From positions 43,737 to 107,736 of the forward strand of contig JAHYJC010000010.1 in assembly GCA_019429275.1 (NCBI GenBank): DNA of 64,000 nucleotides, read 5' to 3'. This stretch comes from Lentimicrobium sp. (GTDB lineage: Bacteria > Bacteroidota > Bacteroidia > Bacteroidales > Lentimicrobiaceae). Shown one piece after another: positions 19,372 through 27,956 of the stretch; the stretch's first letter is position 1, and every line of letters begins with the position of its first letter. The notes below the pieces were generated by a model that saw nothing but the letters and a program-made list of their open reading frames with translations, ran no database searches and was not told the origin of the DNA. Both the position numbers and the translations under genes were made by a program.

Positions 19372-20889
19372 ATGAAAAATAAACCGATTTTATTTCTTTG
19401 CTTTTTGATCTCACTATCTGCGGGTGCTCAGATCACAGTTACAAGTGATGACATGCCCTTAATTGGCGACACTTTAAGGATAAGTATAACAGCAAACCTG
19501 CAAGGCGTGGACCCTTCGCTTACAGGCCCTGGTTACATCTGGGATTACACCCAGTTACAGCCCGACAATCAAACAGTTGAGCGTTATCTGAATGTGAATA
19601 CAACACCAATTTTTTATCAGTTTATCTTTAATCAGAATGTTGCAAACCTTGCTTATCCGATTGATGCTATTGGTTTTCTTCCCGGAGTTGAACTGACCGA
19701 CGCCTACATGTTTTATAAAAAAAATTCAGGCAACTACCTTAGGCCAGGATATGCGGTTACAATGATGGGCCTACCCCTACCTATGAAATTTGACCAACCC
19801 GAACTTTTATACTCATTTCCCCTCACTTCAACTTCAACAAAAGACTCCAGTATTTCAAACTATAGCCTGGGATTGCCCAACGTTGGATATCTGAGTATTG
19901 AAAGAAAAAGGATTAATGAAGTGAATGGTTGGGGTAGCCTTACCACGCCTTTCGGAACTTTTGAAGTGCTTAGGGTGAAATCTACTATTTTCGAACGTGA
20001 CAGCATTTACATTGATTCAATTCAGACAGGTCTGCCAATAATAAGAAATTATATTGAATACCAATGGCTTGGAAAAGGACAGGGTATTCCACTGCTTACA
20101 ATAACAGTTGAAGGACAATTTACAGTGGCCAGTTACAAAGATTTCGTTCAAAGTAGCGGTACACTTTCAATCATTGCTGAAGATAAAACCATTTGCCAGG
20201 GAGATACAGCAACGCTTACCGTGTTTGCTATTGGTGGTACTCCCCCTTACAATTATTTATGGAGCACCGGAGCCCAGACCAGCACAATAACAGTTTCACC
20301 TGATGAAACCGAAGCATACTCTGTTCTGGTGATTGATGCGCAGAATGAAGTAGCGAACGGAAATTTAACTGTAACTGTATTACCCTTCAACAGGTTATAT
20401 TTAGGAGCTGATACACTCGTGTGTGCGGGGAACAGCATTTCTTTTAATGCCGGAGGCATGTATGACCAGGTTAAATGGTATTTTGACGATGCACTGGTTT
20501 CGCATGAAACCTTTGTCACTTTAGATACCAGCTTAGTAAATTCAAACAATGTTAAAGTTAGGGTTGAATACACTCATGGACCGTGTGTAGGTTTTGATGA
20601 AGTTAACGTTCAGTTTCTTAATTGTCAGGGCATTAACATGAATTATATCCGCAAACTCAGCATTTTTCCGAATCCCGCTAAGGATATATTAATTGTCGAA
20701 TTTCAGGATTTAAATGAAACCGCTGAGGTCACAATCTTTGATATCAATGGACAAATGCTTGAAAACAGAACAGTTAAATCGGAGAAAGATCACCTGATAA
20801 TTAATACATCGGGTTTAAAATCCGGGAACTACTTTATAAGAATCAAAAGTAATAAGGATACCGGATCTGCCATTTTTACTATACCATAA
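19372..20889 (+). CDS. T9SS-exported protein with Ig/SprB-like domain and type A sorting domain
   Basis: A 505-residue secreted protein. It has a signal peptide (PILFLCFLISLSAGAQ), an uncharacterised N-terminal region to about 260, a PKD/SprB-like Ig repeat at about 265-345 (ICQGDTATLTVFAIGGTPPY, then YLWSTGAQTSTITVSP), a further Ig-like segment to 420, and a type A sorting domain from about 425 (LSIFPNPAKDILIVEF; GQMLENRT; SGNYFIRI). The sorting domain predicts export across the outer membrane by the type IX system and surface attachment or release. No catalytic motif is recognised; an adhesin or binding role is inferred. It starts 41 bp after tamB and may be co-transcribed. Confidence 0.85.
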   Translation: MKNKPILFLCFLISLSAGAQITVTSDDMPLIGDTLRISITANLQGVDPSLTGPGYIWDYTQLQPDNQTVERYLNVNTTPIFYQFIFNQNVANLAYPIDAIGFLPGVELTDAYMFYKKNSGNYLRPGYAVTMMGLPLPMKFDQPELLYSFPLTSTSTKDSSISNYSLGLPNVGYLSIERKRINEVNGWGSLTTPFGTFEVLRVKSTIFERDSIYIDSIQTGLPIIRNYIEYQWLGKGQGIPLLTITVEGQFTVASYKDFVQSSGTLSIIAEDKTICQGDTATLTVFAIGGTPPYNYLWSTGAQTSTITVSPDETEAYSVLVIDAQNEVANGNLTVTVLPFNRLYLGADTLVCAGNSISFNAGGMYDQVKWYFDDALVSHETFVTLDTSLVNSNNVKVRVEYTHGPCVGFDEVNVQFLNCQGINMNYIRKLSIFPNPAKDILIVEFQDLNETAEVTIFDINGQMLENRTVKSEKDHLIINTSGLKSGNYFIRIKSNKDTGSAIFTIP

Positions 20890-21261
20890 GCATCGCCTTT
20901 GTTATTTTATTTTACCTCCTGCTTTTTAGTAGCCTGTTAAAAACACAACAGCCAGAATAAGGTTGTTCAGATATGCGCGAATACTATCCGAAAACGGACA
21001 CTTTAACGCGACTATTTATATTACAACAAGATAAAATGTTCTGATAATTTTCCGAAAGGCTCCAAAGACATATCTTACTAAAATCCTGTACATTACAAAG
21101 ACCAGTGAGCCAGCAGATCGATGTCTTGTTTTCGTTCTAATGATATTTTTTACAATTGAATAAACGTCAAAATTAATTGTATATTATTCATTATCATTAT
21201 GTTATAAACATTGGCATAATATTGGTCATACCCTTGTAGTGACCCACAAAAAAGTACAGCT
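20890..21261. other. intergenic region, nothing firmly recognised
   Basis: An AT-rich spacer after the T9SS cargo gene. The only signal noted is a near-match -7 element TACCCTTG at 21229-21236, 26 bp before the next ATG. No RNA gene or terminator with a clear stem was found. Confidence 0.4.
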
Positions 21262-21710
21262 ATGAAAACACTTTTGACATATTTATCAGCAAGTGCACTT
21301 ACGCTAACCTGCTTTGGTTCAGTTTCAGCAGGCATAAAAACTTTAGCCTTAAATAACTTCACCCTGGATAATGTTTTAGCTGATACGCTGGCAATATTTT
21401 CATTTACAGACGTCGCGCTTCCAAAAACTACGGAAGAAACCTATGTTGATGATATACCTTTTGATACCGGGCTGTAAGCGCTGAATATTTTGTCAGCATT
21501 CTGCCAAAACCTGACGAAGAATTACCTTTTGATGATTTTCCATTTGACACAAAAACCATCGCCGACCGATATCTGAACAGGATTCTTCCCGAAATTGCAC
21601 CTGAGCCAGAAAGCTATATTGATGACATCCCTTTCGACACTACACAAATTGCAAGGCAATATCTTGATTGTAACTTTTCGGCCAAATCAGGCCCGGACAC
21701 TGAATCATGA
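21262..21710 (+). pseudogene. small exported protein with three DDIPFDT repeats, split by a -1 frameshift
   Basis: The first frame (21262-21477, 71 codons) encodes a signal peptide (LLTYLSASALTLTCFGSVSA) and one repeat ending YVDDIPFDTGL before TAA. Stepping back one base in the GGG at about 21469-21471 continues the pattern to a TGA at 21708-21710: LPKPDEELPFDDFPFDT, then APEPESYIDDIPFDTTQIAR. The three repeats share the form DD(I/F)PFDTxx(I/V)AxxY about 28 residues apart, so the downstream frame is clearly part of the same gene. A one-base deletion in the genome or assembly is simplest; programmed frameshifting is possible. I do not recognise the function; a secreted or periplasmic peptide-repeat protein is all that can be said. 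Confidence 0.6.
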
Positions 21711-21859
21711 ATACCATATAAAAAGTCAGAAACCGGATAAATTTATGTTTTGAACTCTCCTGAGCAATAGACTGAGAGCAACAAATACCGGACTTCGATT
21801 CTTATAACAATAATGGCAGCCCGCAGCTTGCCATTGTTGTTATTATTTAATCAGTTTCA

Positions 21860-23326
21860 TCATCCAAGTATAACACCAATCATTGTGGCTGACAGCAATG
21901 AGGCAAGGGTACCGCCCAGCAGAGCCCGCATTCCAAATTCCGAGAGCAATACCCGCTTTCCTGGGGCAAGGGAGCCGATTCCTCCGATCTGTATTCCAAT
22001 AGAGGCAAAATTGGCAAATCCGCAAAGCATATACGTAGCCATAATAATACTTTTAGGGTTTGTAAGTCTGGCTGATTCTTTCAAATCGGCTAAACTCACA
22101 TAACCTATAAATTCTGTTAGAATCAACTTTTCTCCCAGCAGTTGCCCCAGCATAATTATATCGCTGGAGTTCACTCCTATCAGCCACATCAGCGGCGCAA
22201 AAATATATCCAAGTAATACCTGAAGCGATAACTCTTTATACTGACCTGAGGTTGCAGATTCGATGAGAGGATTAAGGTTGAACCACCCTCCGAGTTTGAC
22301 AAGTATAAAATTTGCAAAAGCTATGAAAGCGATAAAAACAAGAAGCATTGCGCCAACATTTACCGCCAGTTTCAGCCCTTCGGTTGTCCCGTTTGAGATG
22401 GCATCCAAAACATTACTTCCTACTTTTTCTTTGGTAATTTCAACGGTACTGTTGATGGGTTCAGTCTGTGGAACGAGTATTTTTGAAATGGTGACTGCAC
22501 CGGGTGCTGCCATTACGGATGCTGCCAGAAGATGCTTGGCAAACATAAGTCTTTGAGCAGGATCGGTGCCGCCAAGAAAACTAATATAGGCTGCAAGCAC
22601 TCCACCGGCAAGTGTAGCCATACCTCCAATCATAACCAGCAAAATCTCAGACCTGTTCATCTTTTCGAGGTAGGCCTTGATCATAAGTGGAGATTCTGTT
22701 TGTCCAAGAAATATATTTCCGGCAACCGACAGGCTCTCTGCTCCGGAAATACGAAGCGCTTTGGTCATTAGCCATGCCAGCCCGTAAACTACTTTTTGAA
22801 TTATTCCCATGTAAAACAATAAGCTTGTCAGTGCTGAAAAGAAAATGATGGTCGGCAATACCTGAAAAGCAAAGATGAAACCATAGGTGTCAGCATTTAA
22901 AAGCCCACCGAGCAGAAATTCACTGCCAGCTTTGGTAAAATTGAGAATCTCAACAAATATTTTTCCAACAAATTCAAAAATCAACCTGATGGGTTCAATA
23001 TGAAGAATACCTAAGGCCAGACTCGCCTGAATCAATAATCCTATACCTACAATTTTCCAGGAAACAGCTTTACGGTTTGTACTGAATAGCCAGGCTATTC
23101 CAATCAGCACGATCATTCCCAAAAGTCCGCGCAACAGTCCTTGAAATGTAAATCCCATTCCCAGTTCACTGACTTGATGAAGTTCAAGTTTAGAAACTTC
23201 ATTCTGAACCGCAGTAACACTATCGCCAATTGAAGCTGAATCAGCAGTAATCTGAGCTACAGCTCCCGAAAAGGGAAGCAAAAAGATAAAAAGGATTATT
23301 GTGAAAATTTTAAGAGTCCTGATCAT
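21860..23326 (-). CDS. concentrative nucleoside transporter, NupC/CNT family
   Basis: A 488-residue membrane protein. The CNT core is clear: QVLPTIIFFSALTSLLFYMG near 155-175, SVAGNIFLGQTESPLMIKAY near 200-220, ASVMAAPGAVTISKIL near 268-285 and the late FANFASIGIQIGGIGSLAPG near 440-460. These proteins import nucleosides with sodium or protons. An N-terminal extension with a signal-like helix (IFTIILFIFLLPFSGAVAQ) and a short polar stretch precedes the core, which is longer than NupC of Escherichia coli. Sodium coupling would fit the other ion-using genes here but is not shown. Downstream of the BFN-family gene with a 25-bp gap, so probably co-transcribed. Confidence 0.85.
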   Translation of the reverse strand: MIRTLKIFTIILFIFLLPFSGAVAQITADSASIGDSVTAVQNEVSKLELHQVSELGMGFTFQGLLRGLLGMIVLIGIAWLFSTNRKAVSWKIVGIGLLIQASLALGILHIEPIRLIFEFVGKIFVEILNFTKAGSEFLLGGLLNADTYGFIFAFQVLPTIIFFSALTSLLFYMGIIQKVVYGLAWLMTKALRISGAESLSVAGNIFLGQTESPLMIKAYLEKMNRSEILLVMIGGMATLAGGVLAAYISFLGGTDPAQRLMFAKHLLAASVMAAPGAVTISKILVPQTEPINSTVEITKEKVGSNVLDAISNGTTEGLKLAVNVGAMLLVFIAFIAFANFILVKLGGWFNLNPLIESATSGQYKELSLQVLLGYIFAPLMWLIGVNSSDIIMLGQLLGEKLILTEFIGYVSLADLKESARLTNPKSIIMATYMLCGFANFASIGIQIGGIGSLAPGKRVLLSEFGMRALLGGTLASLLSATMIGVILG

Positions 23327-23351
23327 TACATTATAATATAAGATGAAAAAA

Positions 23352-23939
23352 TTATTCTGCCTGACGGTTATTAATCACATCTCTGATTTGGGAAGCTCTT
23401 TCGTATTCTTCATTTTCAATGGCTTCATTGAGCATTTCTTCCAGTTCGTCGAGAGTAAACTTATCATAATCGTAACCTTCTGAGTCGTTTCCGATTATTC
23501 CCGTTGCCAGATCATCAATGTCAGGCTCATCATCAACAGAAACACCTGCTGCGCTCATTACATCTTCGTAAGTATAAATGGGACAATTAAATCGCACAGC
23601 CAGGGCTATTGCATCGGAAGTACGCGAATCTATTTCCTTGGCTCCGCTTCCATCATCGCAAATCAATGTTGAATAAAAAATACCCTGAGCAAATTTGCTA
23701 ATAATAACATGCCTGAATTCAATGCCAAATGAATCAGAGAAGTTTTTAAAAAGGTCATGAGTAAGAGGACGTGGAATTTTAATTTGCTCAATGTGAAACA
23801 GAATGGCCTGGGCTTCAAATCCATTTATCAATATAGGCAACCGTCTTTTTCCTTCAACTTCACCAAGTATCAGCGTATAGGCACCGCTTTGCGACTGGCT
23901 GTTGATCATGCCCAAAAGTTTAAGTGCAATTTTGTCCAT
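23352..23939 (-). CDS. bifunctional nuclease (BFN/DUF151) family protein with C-terminal UVR motif
   Basis: A 195-residue protein. Residues 1-130 form the BFN domain (GKRRLPILINGFEAQAI near 30-46; EIDSRTSDAIALAVRFNCPI near 100-120). Residues about 160-192 form a UvrB/UvrC-type motif (LDELEEMLNEAIENEEYERA). This two-part architecture is common in Bacteroidota. The plant founder of the family has DNase and RNase activity in vitro, but the role in bacteria is unclear. It is followed by the nucleoside transporter 25 bp downstream, which suggests, without proving, a link to nucleic-acid turnover. Confidence 0.85.
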   Translation of the reverse strand: MDKIALKLLGMINSQSQSGAYTLILGEVEGKRRLPILINGFEAQAILFHIEQIKIPRPLTHDLFKNFSDSFGIEFRHVIISKFAQGIFYSTLICDDGSGAKEIDSRTSDAIALAVRFNCPIYTYEDVMSAAGVSVDDEPDIDDLATGIIGNDSEGYDYDKFTLDELEEMLNEAIENEEYERASQIRDVINNRQAE

Positions 23940-24310
23940 CCTGGATTGGTTTCATGCTTAAGGCCGATAAAATTAATTAATTTACTGATAATCCAAGCCG
24001 GCCTGACAAATAAATTAAAATGTTTTAGTTTTCCTTATGATTTGGTCAAAATCAAAATTACTTGTGGTTTAAATATCTCTATTCAAAAAAAATAAAAAAA
24101 AATTATAAAATTCATCATTTTGCAATCGATTGCAGAAATAACAGAAAATGAGGGTAAAAGCATATTTCTGGAACAGAGATAAAGCCTGAAATCATCAATT
24201 ATTCAGACATTTCCATAAAAAAATGAGTAGCCATGAAGCAAGTATGAATATATACTTTTCTATATTTGTGCACTTAAACAAACCATGTATCATTAATCCA
24301 ATATTTTTTT
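23940..24310. other. divergent intergenic region with hppA promoter
   Basis: AT-rich spacer between the divergent BFN-family gene and hppA. Apart from the TATATTTG element at 24261-24268 nothing distinct is seen. Confidence 0.4.
24261..24268 (+). promoter_or_regulatory. hppA -7 promoter element
   Basis: Reads TATATTTG, a perfect TAnnTTTG match 42 bp ahead of the hppA ATG. No convincing TTG is found at the -33 distance. Confidence 0.4.
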
Positions 24311-26695
24311 ATGAAGAAGATAATCATTCTGATGTTAGCGGTCATGCTTCCTTTTATATCAAAGGCTAGCGAAGCCGACCTGCCAATACCCGATCTTGGA
24401 AACAGCTATTTTCAGGTTTTTGGAATGAACGGGCACACACTTCTGACCTGGGGAATTTTAATTATTGTTTTTGGAATGCTTTTCGGTTTGTTACAATTTA
24501 TTCAGATTAAAAAATTGCCTGCCCATAAATCCATGCTTGCAGTTTCGAACATAATTTATGAAACATGTAAAACTTATATGCTGCAACAGGGAAAATTTCT
24601 CATTATACTCTTTGCAATTATAGGTTCTCTCATTTTTTACTATTTCTACGGACTAAATCACATGGGGTTCAGCAAAGTAATGCTGGTTCTGGTTTGGTCT
24701 GTTTTAGGTATACTCGGGTCATACAGCGTTGCCTGGTTTGGTATCCGCATCAATACACTGGCCAATAGCCGCACCTCTTTTGCAGCACTCAGATCGAAGC
24801 CGTGGAGTGTAGTTTCTATTCCTTTGCAGGCCGGAATGAGTGTCGGTGTTCTGCTGATTACTGTTGAGTTGATTATGATGCTCTTTATTCTTCTGTTTGT
24901 TCCCGGCGAAAGTGCAGGTGCATGCTTTATCGGATTTGCCATTGGTGAATCGCTTGGAGCCTCAGCCCTCAGAATTGCAGGAGGAATTTTCACTAAAATC
25001 GCTGACATCGGAGCCGACCTTATGAAAATTGTTTTTGCCATTGGCGAAGACGATCCTCGTAATCCCGGTGTAATTGCTGACTGTGTTGGCGATAATGCCG
25101 GCGACAGTGTAGGGCCTACTGCTGATGGTTTCGAAACCTACGGAGTTACCGGAGTTGCACTTATTTCTTTCATTGTACTTGCCATGGGACTTGAATTTCA
25201 AAGTATCCTGATCGTCTGGATTTTTGCCATGCGAATCCTCATGGTTTTCACTTCAATATTCTCATATCAGATAAATCAGGCCATTTCAGTTGCCCGATTT
25301 AAGGATAAGAACGATTTTGATTTCGAAGCTCCTTTGACCAGCCTGGTTTGGATTACATCCATTATCTCAATTGTAGTTACCTATATTTTAAGTTATTTGC
25401 TCATTGGCGACCTCATGCCAGGTTCAGGACTCTGGTGGAAACTCTCTTCAATCATCAGTTTTGGAACCCTTGCAGCGGCCATTATCCCAGAATTTACCAA
25501 GGCTTTTACCAGTTCCAAATCAAGGCACGTAAACGAAATTGTAACCGCCTCACGCGAAGGTGGTGCTTCACTCACCATCCTTTCGGGAATAGTTGCAGGA
25601 AACTTCAGCGCTTTTTGGAAGGGAATGGTAATGATGGGTCTGATGGCAGGAGCATTTGCCATTTCAAAAATGGGGCTTGATGCAATTATGACCTACCCTG
25701 CCATCTTCTCTTTCGGGTTGGTTGCTTTCGGATTTCTCGGCATGGGTCCGGTGACTATTGCAGTTGATAGCTATGGGCCGGTAACCGACAATGCACAATC
25801 GGTTTTTGAACTTTCACAGATCGAAAAACGCCATGATATTTCAGAAGAAATTAAACGCGACTTTGGATTTACTCCTGATTTTACCCGTGGAAAACACTAC
25901 CTTGAAGCTAACGATTCAGCCGGAAACACATTTAAAGCAACAGCAAAGCCTGTATTGATAGGAACAGCAGTAATTGGTGCAACAACTATGATTTTCGCCA
26001 TTATTCTTATGCTAGAGCAAATGGGGTTGCTCTCACTTAGTTTGACCGATGCACCGGTTCTTCTGGGATTTATTGCTGGTGGAGCAGTAATTTTCTGGTT
26101 CTCAGGAGCCTCAATTCAGGCGGTAACTACTGGCGCTTACAGGGCTGTTGAATTTATTAAACGTAACATCAAACTCGATAAAGAGGAAGCAGATATTGAA
26201 GATTCGAAAGCGGTTGTAAAAATTTGTACGCAGTACGCTCAAACCGGTATGTGGAATATTTTTGCTGTAATTTTCTCACTCACACTTGCTTTTGCATTCT
26301 TCGATCCCAACTTTTTTGTTGCATACCTTATTTCCATCGCTGTATTCGGACTTTTTCAGGCAATGTATATGGCCAATGCAGGTGGAGCCTGGGATAATGC
26401 AAAAAAAGTTGTTGAAGTAGATTTAAAAGAAAAAGGCACTCCGCTTCACGATGCTACCGTAATTGGTGATACCGTTGGCGATCCTTACAAAGATACTTCA
26501 TCAGTTGCGCTCAATCCTATCATTAAGTTCTCTACCCTTTTTGGATTACTGGCAGTAGAAATCGCTATAAAAATGAGTCAGCAGGCAAAGGCCGAAGGGG
26601 CAACTGACTGGTCTGCAATAATTGGTGTTTTATTTCTGATTGTTGGGTTATACTTTGTTTATCGCTCATTCTATAGCATGCGTATCAAGAAATAA
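24311..26695 (+). CDS. hppA: ion-translocating membrane pyrophosphatase
   Basis: A 794-residue protein with about 16 helices. It couples pyrophosphate hydrolysis to pumping H+ and/or Na+ across the inner membrane. The catalytic loop EDDPRNPGVIADCVGDNAGD lies near 245-265 and the C-terminal site GGAWDNAKKVVE and GDTVGDPYKDTSS near 695-735. The first acidic motif reads DIGADLMKIVF, differing from the usual DVGADLVGKVE; I recall this variant from Bacteroides-type enzymes. GNTFKATAKP near 538-547 places a lysine (K542) at the site that predicts potassium independence in characterised enzymes. The transported ion is not resolved. A signal-like N-terminus precedes the first helix. Followed by a strong terminator. 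Confidence 0.93.
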   Translation: MKKIIILMLAVMLPFISKASEADLPIPDLGNSYFQVFGMNGHTLLTWGILIIVFGMLFGLLQFIQIKKLPAHKSMLAVSNIIYETCKTYMLQQGKFLIILFAIIGSLIFYYFYGLNHMGFSKVMLVLVWSVLGILGSYSVAWFGIRINTLANSRTSFAALRSKPWSVVSIPLQAGMSVGVLLITVELIMMLFILLFVPGESAGACFIGFAIGESLGASALRIAGGIFTKIADIGADLMKIVFAIGEDDPRNPGVIADCVGDNAGDSVGPTADGFETYGVTGVALISFIVLAMGLEFQSILIVWIFAMRILMVFTSIFSYQINQAISVARFKDKNDFDFEAPLTSLVWITSIISIVVTYILSYLLIGDLMPGSGLWWKLSSIISFGTLAAAIIPEFTKAFTSSKSRHVNEIVTASREGGASLTILSGIVAGNFSAFWKGMVMMGLMAGAFAISKMGLDAIMTYPAIFSFGLVAFGFLGMGPVTIAVDSYGPVTDNAQSVFELSQIEKRHDISEEIKRDFGFTPDFTRGKHYLEANDSAGNTFKATAKPVLIGTAVIGATTMIFAIILMLEQMGLLSLSLTDAPVLLGFIAGGAVIFWFSGASIQAVTTGAYRAVEFIKRNIKLDKEEADIEDSKAVVKICTQYAQTGMWNIFAVIFSLTLAFAFFDPNFFVAYLISIAVFGLFQAMYMANAGGAWDNAKKVVEVDLKEKGTPLHDATVIGDTVGDPYKDTSSVALNPIIKFSTLFGLLAVEIAIKMSQQAKAEGATDWSAIIGVLFLIVGLYFVYRSFYSMRIKK

Positions 26696-26712
26696 AATCA
26701 ATACAGATTAAT

Positions 26713-26750
26713 AAAAAGGCCGGAAAGCATTAATCTTTCCGGCCTTTTTT
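26713..26750 (+). terminator. rho-independent terminator of hppA
   Basis: A perfect 10-bp stem (GGCCGGAAAG at 26718-26727 with CTTTCCGGCC at 26735-26744), a 7-nt loop and six T residues. An A-run on the other side would let it also act on the minus strand. Confidence 0.9.
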
Positions 26751-26800
26751 CGATTTTGCTATCAATTTTCCAAATCAGATATTGACGATTAAGATTATCC

Positions 26801-26832
26801 AAAAAAAACTGCCGGAGAAAAATCCGGCAGTT
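26801..26832 (-). terminator. rho-independent terminator of the hypothetical gene at 26872-27660
   Basis: A 10-bp perfect stem (AACTGCCGGA at 26807-26816 with TCCGGCAGTT at 26823-26832), a 6-nt loop, and eight A residues on the plus strand that read as a T-run in the minus direction. Confidence 0.85.
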
Positions 26833-26871
26833 AAATCTTGTGTAAATGATTTATTTGTGTAAAACCAAACC

Positions 26872-27660
26872 CTATTTTTCAGGAAATTCTAGATTCAGCG
26901 CTGATCGCCACCATGGATAATAAAGTTTCTGGAGCTCATCAGTTTCAGGAAATTTATAAAAAATAAAACCGAATTTATCACCCACAAAGAAGCCGTTTTT
27001 TACGGTTCGGTAAAGCACATCGCCCTGATAGAAACGGTTTACCGTTTTTGTTGGTTTTTCATAGCCCATGTGCAAGCCAATTAAACAATCACGCAGGTGA
27101 TCCTTGTTTGAATAAGGCAAATTACCAACAGGAGCCGTCAATGGATCTTCGGCCAAACGGTTAAGAATCAATTCAACAAAAACAATTTTTGGAAAATAGA
27201 TCGGATTATTTTTATCAGTAACCCACTGGGTATATTTTGGCGGGTCGAGTTTACTTACCACTCTGGGTGTAACCGGGCATAACTGCTGGTAAAAATGAAG
27301 CAAAGGCTTCTCTTCAGGGTTATACTCAGATTTGGTCAATTCCAAAACCTTACCGTCAGCCGTGGTCAGATAAAGATTTTTAAAGGCTTTCAACGGAATG
27401 TTCTCGAGCACCCTGTAGGTTGACAAATAAACAGAACGCTTGGGTTTCCCGTCAACATGGGGAACACAACGGGTTTCGATACTTGCAAGGTTGAAATAAT
27501 CGCTTTCAAAGTCAGGCACAATTTCAAAAAACAGCGCTTGTCCCTTAGTTCGTTTATTGGTTCCAACAGCGTAGTACACGCCAAATTCTTCGGGAGGCAG
27601 CATCGAAGAAATGAGAGCCTCTGGAGTCATTGATAAATAAAGATATCGTTTTATGCTCAT
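26872..27660 (-). CDS. conserved hypothetical protein
   Basis: A 262-residue soluble protein that I do not recognise. There is no signal peptide or membrane helix, and it is rich in aromatic residues (KPLLHFYQQLCPVTPRVV; FYQGDVLYRTVKNGFFVGDK; YYPWWRSALNLEF at the end). Composition and codon use match its neighbours. It is a single-gene unit with its own strong terminator downstream, and an inverted repeat (AAACCTAT/ATAGGTTT, 27682-27689 and 27722-27729) lies just upstream of its start. It is divergent from gcvP. A role cannot be assigned from sequence. Confidence 0.75.
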   Translation of the reverse strand: MSIKRYLYLSMTPEALISSMLPPEEFGVYYAVGTNKRTKGQALFFEIVPDFESDYFNLASIETRCVPHVDGKPKRSVYLSTYRVLENIPLKAFKNLYLTTADGKVLELTKSEYNPEEKPLLHFYQQLCPVTPRVVSKLDPPKYTQWVTDKNNPIYFPKIVFVELILNRLAEDPLTAPVGNLPYSNKDHLRDCLIGLHMGYEKPTKTVNRFYQGDVLYRTVKNGFFVGDKFGFIFYKFPETDELQKLYYPWWRSALNLEFPEK

Positions 27661-27681
27661 ATTAATATTATTTGATCATAC

Positions 27682-27729
27682 AAACCTATAATTAATTTTA
27701 ATTAAAAACAAGTTTTTGGCCATAGGTTT
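27682..27729. promoter_or_regulatory. inverted repeat upstream of the hypothetical gene
   Basis: AAACCTAT at 27682-27689 and ATAGGTTT at 27722-27729 form a perfect 8-bp inverted repeat with a 32-nt AT-rich spacer, about 20 bp upstream of the minus-strand start at 27660. It could be an operator or a leader hairpin; chance is possible in AT-rich DNA. Confidence 0.3.
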
Positions 27730-27902
27730 CAATAAATGTACAAACTGTTTTTTTTCATGCGTTCGGGTTAAATTGTAAAATAAAAACTCTTTCTTATGTA
27801 AACAATTTCATTCACATGTAGATAGTTATATATAATTAGTATTCAGTTATTTAAATATAAAAAACTTTAATAGTAAAAATAAATTGCGAAACTGATAATC
27901 TT

Positions 27903-27910
27903 TATCTTTG
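27903..27910 (+). promoter_or_regulatory. gcvP -7 promoter element
   Basis: Reads TATCTTTG with a TTG at 27884-27886, 16 bp upstream, slightly short of the usual spacing. The ATG of gcvP follows 46 bp later. No glycine-riboswitch fold was recognised in the leader. Confidence 0.45.
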
Positions 27911-27956
27911 CCGCAAATTTTACCTGTTTCTTTCTTCTGCAATAATATTTCTAACT

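Noticed and set aside
27661..27956. Glycine riboswitch before gcvP
   Set aside because: The leader is AT-rich without the paired conserved aptamer segments; only a promoter element and an unrelated inverted repeat are seen.
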